From Steroidobacteraceae bacterium (GTDB lineage Bacteria; Pseudomonadota; Gammaproteobacteria; Steroidobacterales; Steroidobacteraceae): a DNA stretch of 64,000 nt. The translations under genes were made by a program, and so were the position numbers. The notes below the pieces were generated by a model, which worked only from the letters and a program-made list of their open reading frames with translations, did not search any database and was not told where the DNA came from. Positions 1 to 11,647 of the stretch are shown here, one piece after another. Position 1 is the stretch's first letter. Each line of letters starts with the position of its first letter. The stretch spans positions 62,001 through 126,000 of the forward strand of contig JAPZRU010000009.1 of the NCBI GenBank assembly GCA_027531255.1, in the 5' to 3' direction.

Positions 1-93
1 ATCGCGCACGGCGTGCCGGTGGGCGGGGAACTCGAATACGTGGACGGCGGCACGTTGGCCCACGCGCTGGCCGGGCGGCAGCTGCTCGGCTGA
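1..93 (+). CDS. C-terminal fragment of an unidentified protein
   Basis: An open frame enters from the left edge and stops with TGA at 91-93, leaving 30 residues that end in ARQLLG-like sequence (GRQLLG). The motif [12 protein letters not shown] has the Y-x-x-GG-x-L spacing seen near the C terminus of aconitase-type proteins, but thirty residues are too few to assign a family and I do not name it. It reads toward rsgA, which lies on the other strand with its stop only 9 bases away, so the two genes are convergent. Confidence 0.45.
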   Translation: MAHGVPVGGELEYVDGGTLAHALAGRQLLG

Positions 94-102
94 ACGGGGC
101 GC

Positions 103-1077
103 CTAGCGCCGCAGTCCCGGCGGCGTGCGCGGCGGCGCGCGCTCGGGGTACTTCGTCGCGAAATGGCGCGCCAGCTCGGCGAGGCGTCGGTAGCTCTCGT
201 AGCGCCGGGCCCGGATCGTCCCGCCGTTCACCGCCTCGCGTACCGCGCAGGCCGGCTCCGTCTCGTGCCTGCAGTCCTGGAACCGGCAGCCGGCCCCGAT
301 CGCGTGGATCTCCCGGAACCCGGTGGCGACGTCCCGCACGGCGGGCAGTGCCGGGGCGTAGTCCCGCACGCCCGGCGAGTCGATCAGCCGCCCCCCGCTC
401 GTGAGACGGTGCAGGGCGGCCGTCGTGGTCGTGTGGCGGCCTTCCTCGGTCGCCGCGGAGATCTCCTGCGTGACGGCCCGTGCCTCGGGCACGAGGGCGT
501 TCAGGAGGCTCGACTTCCCCGTGCCCGACTGCCCGACGAGCACGCTGGTGGTGCCCGCGAGCTCGTGCGCCAGCGACTCGACCCCGGGCACGCCGCGGGT
601 GGAGCAGCGCACGATCCGGTAGCCGATCGCCACGTAGGCCCCGAGTTCGGCGCTCGCCTCCGGCGTCGCCGCCAGCTCGTCCTTGTTGAACGCGACCAGC
701 GCCTGCAGGCCGGCCCAGGCCGCGCCGGCGAGATAGCGGTCCACGACGTACCAGTCCGGTGCCGGCTGCGGCGCGACCACCGCGACCAGTTGCGTGAGGT
801 TCGCGACGACCGGCTCGGTGCGGCCGGTGGCGTCGAGCCGCTCGAGCAGCGTGCGGCGCGGCAGGACCTCGTAGACGGTGCCCTGCGGGTCGCCGGTGGT
901 CGCGTGCGCCCAGAGCACTTCGTCGCCGCAGACGGCCTGCAGCCGGCGGCCGTGCAGGCGGCAGGAACGGCGGGCGCCGTCCGTCGATTCGACGTCCAGT
1001 TGCCGGCCGTGGCTCGCGACCACGAGCCCGGCCAGCAGGTCGCGCTGCGGCGGCGGTGTCGGGGGTCGCTTGCCCAT
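103..1077 (-). CDS. rsgA: Small ribosomal subunit biogenesis GTPase RsgA
   Basis: A 324-residue circularly permuted GTPase that acts late in 30S subunit maturation. The G motifs occur in permuted order: NKDE (G4) at residues 131-134, GQSGTGKS (G1, P-loop) at 182-189 and DSPG (G3) at 233-236. A C-terminal zinc-binding cluster follows (Cys264, Cys269, His271, Cys277), as is typical of RsgA. The N-terminal part is the OB-fold region. The length matches the family. It lies 18 bp downstream of the M48 protease gene on the same strand, so the two are probably cotranscribed, with orn reading away on the other side. Confidence 0.95.
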   Translation of the reverse strand: MGKRPPTPPPQRDLLAGLVVASHGRQLDVESTDGARRSCRLHGRRLQAVCGDEVLWAHATTGDPQGTVYEVLPRRTLLERLDATGRTEPVVANLTQLVAVVAPQPAPDWYVVDRYLAGAAWAGLQALVAFNKDELAATPEASAELGAYVAIGYRIVRCSTRGVPGVESLAHELAGTTSVLVGQSGTGKSSLLNALVPEARAVTQEISAATEEGRHTTTTAALHRLTSGGRLIDSPGVRDYAPALPAVRDVATGFREIHAIGAGCRFQDCRHETEPACAVREAVNGGTIRARRYESYRRLAELARHFATKYPERAPPRTPPGLRR

Positions 1078-1095
1078 CGGGTGGCCGTGCGGGCC

Positions 1096-2373
1096 TCAGC
1101 GCGCCGCGACGGGCGCCGCGGAGCCTGCGGCGGGCACGGACGCGCGCAGTGCGGCGATGCGCTCCAGCGCGGGCGGGTGCGAGTAGTACCACGCCGAGTA
1201 GAGCGGGTCCGGCGTCAGCGTCGAGGCGTTGTCGCGGTGGAGCTTGACCAGCGCGTCGGCGAGACGCTGGCCGTCCGCGTGCTCGGCTGCATACCGGTCC
1301 GCGGCGTACTCGTTGTGCCGCGACCAGAGCGTCTCCAGCGGATCGAGGAAGTACGTGAACGCGGGGCTCGCCAGCACGAACAGCGCGAGCGCGGCGTGGG
1401 GCGAGGGTTCGGGCACGCCGAGCGCGGCGTAGAACGCCGGCTGCGCCGCGAGCCAGCCGAGCACCGCGAAGCCCGCGAACGCGACCGCGAGCCCGACCAG
1501 CACCATCGTGCGCACGTGCTTCAGCCGGAAGTGCCCGAGCTCGTGGGCCAGCACCGCCTCGACCTCGTCCGCGTCGAGGCGCTCGACCAGCGTGTCGTAG
1601 AGCACGATGCGCTTGTGGCGGCCGAAGCCGGTGAAGTAAGCGTTGCCGTGCGACGAGCGCCGCGAGCCGTCCATCACGTAGACGCCGTCGGCGGCGAAGC
1701 CGCAGCGCCGGACGATCGCGTCGACCCGGTCGCGCAGGGGCCCCGCCTCGAGCGGGCGGAAGCGGTTGTAGAGCGGCGCGATGAAGCGTGGCCACGCGAA
1801 CTGCAGCGCGAGCAGGAACGCCGCCCACGCGGCCCACGCGTACAACCACCAGGCCGGGCCCGCGATCGTCATCAGCCACAGCAGCAGCGCGAGCAGCGGC
1901 ACGCCGAGCACGAGCCCGAGCGCGAGCGAGCGGGCGAGGTCGGCCGCGTACAGCGCGGGCGTGGTGCGGTTGAAGCCGTGGCGCGCCTCGACCACGAAAG
2001 TGTCGTAGAGCGAGAACGGCAGGTTCGCGAGCCCGAGCACGAGCGCGAGCAGCGTGAGCGTCGCGACGCCGTCCCACGGCGCCGGCCAGCCGAGCCGGCC
2101 CGCGGCCGCGTCGAGCGCCGCGAAGCCGCCGCCGAGCGTGACCGCCAGCAGCAGCGCCGTACCGTAGAGCAACTGCAGCCGCGCGAGCCTGATCCCGTCC
2201 CGGTTGTAGTCGGCGGCCCGGCGGTGCTCCGCCGCAGTCACGACGGCGGAGAACGGTTCGGGTACGCGATCGCGGTGCGCCGCCAGCGCCTGCAACTGCC
2301 GCTGCTGCAGCCAGAGCCGCATCGCCGTGGTGGCCGCGAGTGCGACCAGGAACAGGAGGGTGTAGGGGTGCAT
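1096..2373 (-). CDS. M48 family integral membrane metallopeptidase (Ste24/CAAX-protease-like)
   Basis: A 425-residue membrane zinc protease. The catalytic HELGH lies at residues 277-281 and a second glutamate in NEYAAD near 355, the M48A arrangement. At least five hydrophobic segments are visible (about 5-20, 70-90, 105-122, 150-170, 176-195, with more after the active site at 290-310 and 325-345). The frame stays open upstream, but the ATG at 2371-2373 is chosen because the Ste24-like N-terminal membrane segment begins there and the extra upstream residues would run into orn. Bacterial relatives handle membrane-protein quality control; the substrate here is unknown. It precedes rsgA by 18 bp. 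Confidence 0.88.
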   Translation of the reverse strand: MHPYTLLFLVALAATTAMRLWLQQRQLQALAAHRDRVPEPFSAVVTAAEHRRAADYNRDGIRLARLQLLYGTALLLAVTLGGGFAALDAAAGRLGWPAPWDGVATLTLLALVLGLANLPFSLYDTFVVEARHGFNRTTPALYAADLARSLALGLVLGVPLLALLLWLMTIAGPAWWLYAWAAWAAFLLALQFAWPRFIAPLYNRFRPLEAGPLRDRVDAIVRRCGFAADGVYVMDGSRRSSHGNAYFTGFGRHKRIVLYDTLVERLDADEVEAVLAHELGHFRLKHVRTMVLVGLAVAFAGFAVLGWLAAQPAFYAALGVPEPSPHAALALFVLASPAFTYFLDPLETLWSRHNEYAADRYAAEHADGQRLADALVKLHRDNASTLTPDPLYSAWYYSHPPALERIAALRASVPAAGSAAPVAAR

Positions 2374-2440
2374 CGGGTGGGCCGGCCGGGGCGGATTCGC
2401 GGGGCGAGACCTCTGATAGTATCTCCTAAGGATCACGACC

Positions 2441-3061
2441 ATGGCGCCACACCCCGACAATCTGGCCTGGATCGACCTCGAGATGACGGGGCTGCGCCCC
2501 GAATTCGACCGCATCCTCGAGGTCGCCACGATCGTCACGGACCGCGACCTGAACGTCCTCGCCGAAGGCCCCGTCGTCGCGGTCCACCAGCCGGAGGACG
2601 TGCTGGTGCTGATGGACGACTGGAACCAGAGGACTCACGGCGCCTCGGGCCTGCTCGGGCGCGTGCGCGAGAGCACGGCGGGCGAAGCCGAGGCCGAGCT
2701 CGCGACGCTCCAGTTCCTGGAGCGGTGGGTTCCGGCGGGCACCTCGCCCATGTGCGGCAACAGCATCTGCCAGGACCGCCGCTTCCTCGCGCGCTACATG
2801 CCTGCGCTCGAGAAGTTCTTCCACTACCGGAACCTGGACGTCAGCACGCTGAAGGAGCTCGCCCGCCGCTGGGCGCCCCCGGTGCTGGCGTCGATGGCCA
2901 AGTCGAACTCCCACCAGGCGCTCGACGACGTCCGCGAGTCGATCCTGGAACTGCGTCACTACCGTCGGCACCTGTTCGCCACCGCGTGGGCCGGTGCCGC
3001 GAGCGCGGATTCAGCGTGCACCGCGCGAGTCGACGTCGTCGCGGCGCGAGGTTCCCCTTAG
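2441..3061 (+). CDS. orn: Oligoribonuclease
   Basis: A DEDD-family 3'-5' exoribonuclease that finishes RNA decay by degrading di- to pentanucleotides, including pGpG from c-di-GMP turnover. Asp12 and Glu14 sit in DLEMTG, a later acidic site in CQDRRF, and the last catalytic motif in [10 protein letters not shown]. The usual enzyme is about 180 residues; this one has 206 because about 25 residues rich in Ala, Arg and Ser follow the normal end. An AAGGA ribosome site precedes the ATG. It is divergent from the M48-rsgA pair across 67 bp. The link to c-di-GMP is relevant because a GGDEF protein lies at 14.4-15.9 kb. Confidence 0.95.
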   Translation: MAPHPDNLAWIDLEMTGLRPEFDRILEVATIVTDRDLNVLAEGPVVAVHQPEDVLVLMDDWNQRTHGASGLLGRVRESTAGEAEAELATLQFLERWVPAGTSPMCGNSICQDRRFLARYMPALEKFFHYRNLDVSTLKELARRWAPPVLASMAKSNSHQALDDVRESILELRHYRRHLFATAWAGAASADSACTARVDVVAARGSP

Positions 3062-3093
3062 TGGAGTAGCCATCCCACGCCGGAGTCCCGACC

Positions 3094-4149
3094 ATGCAGA
3101 TCCGCTGGCTCGGTCACCTGCTCCCCCTGGCGCTGCCCTGCGCAGTGCTCGCCGGCCACGCGCTCGGCGGCGCGTGGAACTTCCTCACCCTCGTCTTGCT
3201 GTTCGTCCTGCTGCCGCTGGCCGACCTGGCCCTCGGCGTGGATCGCGCGCCCCTCGCCCCGCGCGGCTCGGCCGGGCCCGCGGCGCGGCTCTGGTTCGAT
3301 GCGCTGCTGTATGCGTGGGTGCCGATCCAGCTCGCGTTGCTCGCCTGGGGCGCCCACGCGGTCGCCGCGGCGACGGACCCGGTCGCGGCGCTCGGCGTGA
3401 CGCTGTCGATCGGCGCGGTGACCGGCGGCATCGGCATCACGGTCGCGCACGAACTCGGACACCGGCTCGGACGCGTGCCGCGCTCGTGCGCGGGGCTGCT
3501 GCTCGCGACGGTTGCCTACGGCCACTTCCTGATCGAGCACAACAAGGGCCACCACGCGCGCGTCGCGACGCCCGAAGATCCGGCCAGCGCCCGCTACGGC
3601 GAGTCGTTCTTCGCGTTCCTGCCGCGCACGCTGGTGGGCGGCTTCGTCGACGCGTGGCGGCTCGAGAGCGAGCGGCTCGCGCGGCAAGGCCGTACGCCGT
3701 GGCATGCGTCGAACCGGATGCTCTGGGTCGTGGCGGCGCCGCTCGCGATCTCGCTCGCGTTGGGAGTGACGCTCGGCGCGGTCGCGGTCGCGTTCTGGTG
3801 GCTGCAGGCGACCTACGCGGTGCTGCTGCTCGAACTCGTGAACTACGTCGAGCACTACGGGCTCGCGCGCGCGCGCGGGCCCGACGGGCGGTGGGAGCGG
3901 GTGCGCCACGCGCACTCCTGGAACTCGAGCCACCGGGTCGGCAACTGGCTGCTGTTCAACCTGCAGCGTCACTCCCAGCACCACGCCAACGTGACGCGGC
4001 GGTACGAGGAGCTGGAGCACGCGGACGACGCCCCGCAACTGCCGGCGAGCTACGCGTCGATGGTGCTGCTCGCGCTCGTGCCGCCGCTGTGGCGGCGAGT
4101 GGTGCACCCGCGGCTGGCGGCCTGGAGGCCGGGCCAGTCCCCTTCCTGA
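3094..4149 (+). CDS. AlkB-type membrane non-haem diiron hydroxylase (alkane 1-monooxygenase family)
   Basis: A 351-residue membrane di-iron hydroxylase. The histidine boxes of the AlkB family are all visible: HELGHR at 119-124, EHNKGHH at about 148-154, NYVEHYG near 248 and QRHSQHH near 290. Hydrophobic segments surround them. Known members hydroxylate terminal carbons of medium-chain alkanes using rubredoxin electrons; NYxEHYG is the AlkB-specific variant rather than the fatty-acid desaturase form. No rubredoxin gene is adjacent, so the electron donor would be encoded elsewhere. It is somewhat shorter than GPo1 AlkB (about 400 aa). It follows orn by 32 bp and is convergent with ppsA. Confidence 0.85.
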   Translation: MQIRWLGHLLPLALPCAVLAGHALGGAWNFLTLVLLFVLLPLADLALGVDRAPLAPRGSAGPAARLWFDALLYAWVPIQLALLAWGAHAVAAATDPVAALGVTLSIGAVTGGIGITVAHELGHRLGRVPRSCAGLLLATVAYGHFLIEHNKGHHARVATPEDPASARYGESFFAFLPRTLVGGFVDAWRLESERLARQGRTPWHASNRMLWVVAAPLAISLALGVTLGAVAVAFWWLQATYAVLLLELVNYVEHYGLARARGPDGRWERVRHAHSWNSSHRVGNWLLFNLQRHSQHHANVTRRYEELEHADDAPQLPASYASMVLLALVPPLWRRVVHPRLAAWRPGQSPS

Positions 4150-4182
4150 CCCCCCTTTTCCCTCACGGGCGTACGCGCGCCC

Positions 4183-6543
<2,361 letters not shown>

Positions 6544-6784
6544 GCGGGCTCCTCGATTCCGTGCAGCAGGCGCGGACGAGGGCGGTCCGCCTCGTCCGGG
6601 CGCGAATTGTGCCGCATCCGCGGGTGCGCCGCGTGTGGGGATGGGCCGGCGCCGCCGGGCGGACGGCCGGGGCAAGGCCCGGCCCGGCGTCCACCCCGCC
6701 GGCGGGCAGGCCCGCGAACCGGGCGCCCGGCGCCGCGCAGGCGTGCGCGGGTTAAACTCCGCGGCGCAGCCGCACGGGGGAAGT

Positions 6785-7609
6785 GTGACCAAGCGCACGG
6801 TGTTCTTCGTCTCGGACCAGACCGGCGTGACCGCCGAGACCATGGGCCACAGCCTGCTCACGCAGTTCGACGCGCTCGAGTTCCGCGCGGCGACGCTGCC
6901 GTTCATCGCGAATCTCGACAAGGCCGAGGAGGCGCGCCGCCGCATCGACGCGGCCGCCGAGGCGGAAGGCGTGCGGCCGATCGTGTTCAGCACGCTGGTC
7001 AAGGACGACGTGCGCGACGTGGTGAAGCGCTCGAACGGGCTGTTCCTCGACTTCTTCGACGCGTTCCTCGGGCCGCTCGAGGCGGAACTGCAGGTCAAGA
7101 GCTCCCACGCCACCGGCCGCGCGCACGGCATGGCGGACCTCGCGGCCTACACGGCGCGCATCAATGCGACCAACTTCGCGCTCGCCAACGACGACGGCGT
7201 GCACACCCGCGACTACGACCGCGCGGACGTGATCCTCGTGGGCGTGTCGCGTTCCGGCAAGACGCCGACGTGCCTGTACATGGCGCTGCAGTACGGCGTT
7301 TACGCGGCCAACTACCCGCTCACCGAGGACGACCTCGAGGCGGGCGGGTTGCCGGCGTCGCTCGTGCCGCACAAGCGCAAGCTGTACGGACTCACGATAC
7401 GCCCCGACCGCCTGCAGCAGATCCGCACGGAGCGCCGGCCCGAGAGCCGCTACGCGTCCGCGCAGCAGGTCGCCTACGAGGTGCGCGCGGCCGAGTCGCT
7501 GTTCGAGAGGCTCGGCATCCCGTACATCGACACCACCGACTGCTCGGTCGAGGAAATCGGCAGCCGGATCCTCCACAAGACGGGCATCGAGCGACGCCTC
7601 CGTCCGTGA
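6785..7609 (+). CDS. ppsR: PEP synthase regulatory kinase/pyrophosphorylase
   Basis: A bifunctional DUF299-family enzyme of 274 residues that inactivates PpsA by ADP-dependent phosphorylation of an active-site threonine and reactivates it by phosphate-dependent dephosphorylation. The family motif GVSRSGKT is at about residues 152-159, the N terminus [13 protein letters not shown] is characteristic, and the C-terminal [10 protein letters not shown] segment is present. The start is the GTG at 6785 behind a purine-rich GGGGGAA site. The adjacent divergent ppsA is the expected partner, which makes the assignment very secure. Confidence 0.96.
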   Translation: MTKRTVFFVSDQTGVTAETMGHSLLTQFDALEFRAATLPFIANLDKAEEARRRIDAAAEAEGVRPIVFSTLVKDDVRDVVKRSNGLFLDFFDAFLGPLEAELQVKSSHATGRAHGMADLAAYTARINATNFALANDDGVHTRDYDRADVILVGVSRSGKTPTCLYMALQYGVYAANYPLTEDDLEAGGLPASLVPHKRKLYGLTIRPDRLQQIRTERRPESRYASAQQVAYEVRAAESLFERLGIPYIDTTDCSVEEIGSRILHKTGIERRLRP

Positions 7610-7719
7610 GCCGGTGCCGCGTCGCGAAGCCGTGACGCGGAACGCAGCGCGCGCGATGCGACCGGATCCGTGCGCGCGTTCGCAGCGCGCGCGCCGTCCC
7701 CGCGGCATTCTGCGCCTGA

Positions 7720-7725
7720 TATAGT
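7720..7725 (+). promoter_or_regulatory. Possible -10 element placing transcription start at the DUF1249 ATG
   Basis: TATAGT ends seven bases before the A of the ATG at 7732, the usual distance from a -10 box to +1. No good -35 is visible. If used, the mRNA would be leaderless or the true start would be a codon further in (GTG 7786 or ATG 7795). Confidence 0.3.
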
Positions 7726-7731
7726 CGGCCC

Positions 7732-8214
7732 ATGATCGGTGACGGCCTTTGCACAGTCTCGTGGCGCACCCGGCCTGGCAGTTTCGTGGGGCTGATGACG
7801 CTCTACGAGAGCAACTACATCCGGCTCGGCTGGCTGGCCGGCGACCTGCGCGCGCTGCCTGGCGAGCAGGTGTCCGTCGTGCCCGGCGACTGCGACCTGA
7901 AGCTGACCGTGCGCGAGCGCGGGCCGTACACCACGACGCTCGGCCTCACGTACCTGTTCCCCGACGACGGTGCGTTGATCGAGGATCCGGACCTCGAGAT
8001 CCGGGTCTATCACGACGCCCGGCTCGCCGAGGCGCGCACGGGCCCGCTCGCGCAGCGCTCCGCCCACCCGGATCTCCGGCGGCTGTCGGAACGCGCCCAG
8101 CGCGAGGCCGCGCAGGACGCGCTCGGCACCCGGTGGGCGCGCAACATGCTGCTCAACAAGTGGCTCGAGTACTGCACGGACCGCGGCCACCGCTTCGGAT
8201 CCAGCGGCCGCTAG
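7732..8214 (+). CDS. DUF1249 family protein (YqiB-like)
   Basis: A 160-residue cytoplasmic protein. The block MTLYESNYIRL, the central ERGPYTTTLGLTY and the C-terminal IRVYHDARLAEA and NKWLEYC motifs match the DUF1249/YqiB family, whose biochemical role is unknown. In enterobacteria the family gene sits beside cpdA; that context is absent here. The start is uncertain: ATG 7732 has no ribosome site and may lie at the transcription start, while GTG 7786 or ATG 7795 would give a length closer to family members. A coiled-coil gene follows after 31 bp, probably in the same transcript. Confidence 0.75.
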   Translation: MIGDGLCTVSWRTRPGSFVGLMTLYESNYIRLGWLAGDLRALPGEQVSVVPGDCDLKLTVRERGPYTTTLGLTYLFPDDGALIEDPDLEIRVYHDARLAEARTGPLAQRSAHPDLRRLSERAQREAAQDALGTRWARNMLLNKWLEYCTDRGHRFGSSGR

Positions 8215-8245
8215 GCCGCACGCGCCAGCCGCGCGGCCGCCGTCG

Positions 8246-9289
8246 ATGAACCTCGGGGACAAGCTCACCGGGCTGCGCGTGCCGCTGATCGGCGCGCGCC
8301 GCGGTCCCGTCGACGAAGAGCGGCTGCTGAAGCTGTTCTGGAACCGCGCGGAGCTCAAGAAGGAGCTCGCCAGCCTCGACGACCAGCTGCACCAGCTGCG
8401 CGACCGCCTGAAGCAGCAGGAGGCGGCGGCCGCGCGCGTGGAGGACCAGCTCGACTCGCTAGAGACGCTGCTCGGCAATCCGGACGTGGGGTTCGGCGCG
8501 CTCGTGCACTTTCAGCTGCGCGGCCTGTGGCGCGCCTGCTGGCAGCAGCTCGACCAGTTCGGGTCGGAGCTCAGGCGCCAGCAGGAAGACCGCGAACGCA
8601 AGCGGCAGCTCGTCGAGTTCCACCAGGACCGCCAGCAGCGGCTCGCGCTCGCGAACGAGCGTCTCGCCGCGGCGCAGGCGGCGCTCGAGGCGGAGGACAA
8701 CGCGGTGCACGCGCTCGAGTCCCGGCTGCGCGCGGCGTCCGGTCCGTGGCACTACTTCCGCCGCCGCGCGCTCGCGCCGGATCTCGAGGCGGCGCGCGCT
8801 GCGCGCGAGCGGGCCTCGCGTCACCTCGACGACATCCGCGAGGCGCGCCGCACGATCGAGAAGGAACCGTGGCCCGAGTTCCCGGGCATCGCCCTGGAAG
8901 GTCGGCGAGCGATCAATCTCGCCGTGATCGCTTACGCGCAGTTGCTGTACGCGCGCCTCGCCGATGGCGGCCTCGCGTTGCAGTCGCGGCTCGCGCGCCA
9001 GAAGAGCGTGCACGACACGCGCTACGGCTCGCGCGAGGAGTGCATCGCGATGATGGTCGACATCGCGTCGGCGCTGAAGCGGGTGCGCGCGCAGCGCGAC
9101 GCCGCGCAGGAGGTCCGCACGCGCACCGAACACCTGCGCGCGTGCGCGACATACCGTCGCTCGCAGGATGCCGTGCCCGAGCCCGCGTCGCTACCGTCGG
9201 CGTTCCCGGGCCGCGGCGGCGTCTTCATCCGCGAGCCGAACGTGCTCGTGGACGACTACTGGGACCTCTACAAGGTCCTGCTGCGCTGA
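8246..9289 (+). CDS. Hypothetical coiled-coil protein
   Basis: A 347-residue soluble protein I do not recognise. Residues about 25-75 and 95-215 are dense in Glu, Lys, Arg, Gln and Leu with heptad spacing, indicating two long coiled coils split by a short segment containing QLRGLWRACWQQ. No signal peptide or membrane segment is seen. The C-terminal third is less charged and ends VLVDDYWDLYKVLL, which looks like a conserved tail. It follows the DUF1249 gene and is convergent with prc, whose stop is 31 bp away. A structural or scaffold function is possible but unproven. Confidence 0.7.
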   Translation: MNLGDKLTGLRVPLIGARRGPVDEERLLKLFWNRAELKKELASLDDQLHQLRDRLKQQEAAAARVEDQLDSLETLLGNPDVGFGALVHFQLRGLWRACWQQLDQFGSELRRQQEDRERKRQLVEFHQDRQQRLALANERLAAAQAALEAEDNAVHALESRLRAASGPWHYFRRRALAPDLEAARAARERASRHLDDIREARRTIEKEPWPEFPGIALEGRRAINLAVIAYAQLLYARLADGGLALQSRLARQKSVHDTRYGSREECIAMMVDIASALKRVRAQRDAAQEVRTRTEHLRACATYRRSQDAVPEPASLPSAFPGRGGVFIREPNVLVDDYWDLYKVLLR

Positions 9290-9320
9290 GCGCCGCCGGC
9301 CCGGGGCCGGTCGGTGCGCC

Positions 9321-11507
9321 TCAGCGGGCCGCCGCGCGGTTCTGCGACAGCTGCGCGTCGCCGGTGGCCGGCAGCAGCGTGAGGTCGGCGAGGATCTGCG
9401 CGGCTTCCGACAGGTTGGCGTCGGGCTCCGTCTCCGGGTCGACTTCCTCCAGCGACTTCAGCGCCGGCTGGCCGTCGCCGACGCGCCGCGCGTTGATCCG
9501 CGCGAGGCGCTCCGCGTCGAGGCGCTCACGCTCCGCCTTGCGCGCCGCCAGGTTCAGCGACAGCGACTTCTCGGCGCGCTGCTTCTCGAACGAGGCGGCA
9601 TCGGCCTGCAGCGCCCTCAGGTCCGAGTCGGCCTTCATGCGCGCTTCGTGGTTGCGCGCCAGGATCGCGAGCGCGCTCGCCAGGCCGCCGTCAGAGTCGT
9701 AGTCCACCGGCCGAATGCGATCCCACGGGAGCGCGCTGTCCCGGGTGCTCTCGCCGACCTCGGTGGTGCTGATCAGCGAGGGCAGGGTGATCTCGGGCAC
9801 CACGCCGCGGTTCTGCACGCTGTCGCCGGTGATGCGGTAGTACTTGCCGATGGTGACGGTGAGCTGGCCGAAGCCCGCGTTCGGGCCGAGCGCCCAGCGG
9901 TCGAGCGGGTAGAGGTTCTGCACCGTGCCCTTGCCGTAGGTCTGCTGGCCGACGACGATGCCGCGCCCGTAATCCTGGATCGCCGCAGCGAAGATCTCCG
10001 AGGCCGAGGCGCTGGAGCGGTCGACGAGCACGACGAGCGGACCGTCCCACACCTCGCCCGGCTCGGGATCGTCCAGCACCTCGATGCGGCCGCCGGTTTC
10101 GCGCAGCTGCACCACGGGGCCGCCGCGCACGAACAGGCCGACGAGCCCGGTCGCCTCGGAGAGGTGACCGCCGCCGTTGCCGCGCAGGTCGACGACCACG
10201 CCGTCCACCTGCTCCTCCTTGAGTTCGCCGATCAGCCGCGAGACGTCGCGGGTGGTGCTCCGGAAATCCTTCTCGCCGCTCACCCGGGCGTCGTAGTCCT
10301 GGTAGAAGCTCGGCACCTCGATCACGCCGACCTTCAGTTCGCGGTCGCCGCGCTTCACGGTCTTGACCTTCTTCTGCGCGGCCTGCGCCTCGAGCGTGAC
10401 CTTGTTGCGCTCGAACGCAATCAGGTTCTCCTTGGTGCCGGGCGTGGCGCCGGCCGGCAGGATCGACAGCCGGACGGTCGAGCCGGCGGGGCCGCGGATC
10501 AGCTGCACGACGTCGTCGAGGCGCCAGCCCACGACGTCGACCATCTCGCCGCCTTCGCCCTGGCCGACCGCGGTGATGCGGTCGTTGACCTTCAGCAGGC
10601 CGCTGACGGCCGCCGGGCCGCCGGGGATCACGTTCATCACGGTGACGTGGTCGTCGACGAGCTGCAGCGAGGCGCCGATGCCGACGTACGACAGCTTCAT
10701 CGCGATGTTGTACTCCTCGCTCGAGCGCGGCGAGAGGTAGTTCGAGTGCGGGTCGAACACGTGGGCGTACGCGTTCATGAAGTTCTCGAACACGTCGTCC
10801 GCGGTGACCTGGTCGACGCGCTTCAGCACGCGCTCGTAGCGCTTCGCCAGCACGTCCTTCGCCTCCGGCCAGGTCTTGCCGGCGAGCAGCAGCGAGATCG
10901 CGTCGTTCTTGACGCGCTGCCGCCAGAGGTCTTCGCGGGCCGCGACGGTGGCCGGCCACGGCTCGTGCTCGCGGTCGAACACGAAGCGTTCGTCGAGCGC
11001 GAAGTCGGGTTCCTTCTCGAGCAGGCCGAGAGCGGTCTGGAGCACCTCGCGGTTGCGGCTCTGGAAGCGCTCGAAGACCACGAACGCCGGCTCGACGTTG
11101 CCGGTGCGGATCGCGTCGTCCAGCTGCGTGCGATAGCGCTCGAGCTCGGCGACGTCCGAGGCCAGGAAGTAGCTGCGATTGCCGTCGAGCGACTCGAGGT
11201 AGCGATCGAACACCTGTGACGACAGTTCGTCGTCCATCACCGCCTGGCGGTAGTGCGAACGCTCGATCACCTCGCCGACGAGGCGGGCGACCTTGCGATG
11301 GCGGTCGGTCGGCGCGAGCGACAGCGTGACCGTGGCCGCTTCCGGCGCCGCGGCCGAGCGGTTCGGAGCGGACCCCGCGAACAGCAGGCCGAGCAGCGCG
11401 AGCGCCGGCAGCACGAGGGCGAGACGCACGCCGATGCCGTACAGCCGGGAGGCCGCACGGCCTTCCGGCGCCGGGTCGGCTGGCGTGGGGGAGTTCGGGT
11501 CGGCCAT
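9321..11507 (-). CDS. prc: Carboxy-terminal (tail-specific) protease Prc, S41A family
   Basis: A 728-residue periplasmic serine protease that degrades proteins from their C-terminal tails, including tmRNA-tagged and cell-wall-hydrolase substrates in relatives. A membrane anchor or signal segment occupies about residues 27-47. A PDZ domain (ASLQLVDDHVTVMNVIPGG) precedes the protease domain with DLRGNGGG, the nucleophile region SSASASEIF (about residue 501) and the general-base lysine in TYGKGTVQ (about 525). A charged, helix-rich C-terminal extension of about 150 residues is the normal DUF3340 region. It is divergent from a small membrane-protein gene at 11,648. Confidence 0.94.
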   Translation of the reverse strand: MADPNSPTPADPAPEGRAASRLYGIGVRLALVLPALALLGLLFAGSAPNRSAAAPEAATVTLSLAPTDRHRKVARLVGEVIERSHYRQAVMDDELSSQVFDRYLESLDGNRSYFLASDVAELERYRTQLDDAIRTGNVEPAFVVFERFQSRNREVLQTALGLLEKEPDFALDERFVFDREHEPWPATVAAREDLWRQRVKNDAISLLLAGKTWPEAKDVLAKRYERVLKRVDQVTADDVFENFMNAYAHVFDPHSNYLSPRSSEEYNIAMKLSYVGIGASLQLVDDHVTVMNVIPGGPAAVSGLLKVNDRITAVGQGEGGEMVDVVGWRLDDVVQLIRGPAGSTVRLSILPAGATPGTKENLIAFERNKVTLEAQAAQKKVKTVKRGDRELKVGVIEVPSFYQDYDARVSGEKDFRSTTRDVSRLIGELKEEQVDGVVVDLRGNGGGHLSEATGLVGLFVRGGPVVQLRETGGRIEVLDDPEPGEVWDGPLVVLVDRSSASASEIFAAAIQDYGRGIVVGQQTYGKGTVQNLYPLDRWALGPNAGFGQLTVTIGKYYRITGDSVQNRGVVPEITLPSLISTTEVGESTRDSALPWDRIRPVDYDSDGGLASALAILARNHEARMKADSDLRALQADAASFEKQRAEKSLSLNLAARKAERERLDAERLARINARRVGDGQPALKSLEEVDPETEPDANLSEAAQILADLTLLPATGDAQLSQNRAAAR

Positions 11508-11647
11508 CGGCGACTACGCTCGCGGGGTTGTGCCGGGCGACGTCCGCCGCGGCCGTGCATGAACTAGACTAGGCAGCTTCCACCGACACTACTGGCGGGA
11601 CCCGGGCGGATCAAGTGCCGCTCCGACGGTTCCGGGCGAGGGCACCG

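Noticed and set aside
1-93. Naming the left-edge fragment as aconitase
   Set aside because: Only one loosely matching motif in 30 residues; insufficient.
163-3069. A 968-codon plus-strand frame across rsgA, the M48 gene and orn
   Set aside because: It is the antisense shadow of two recognised genes and overlaps orn in another frame; it has low-complexity Arg-rich sequence and no ribosome site.
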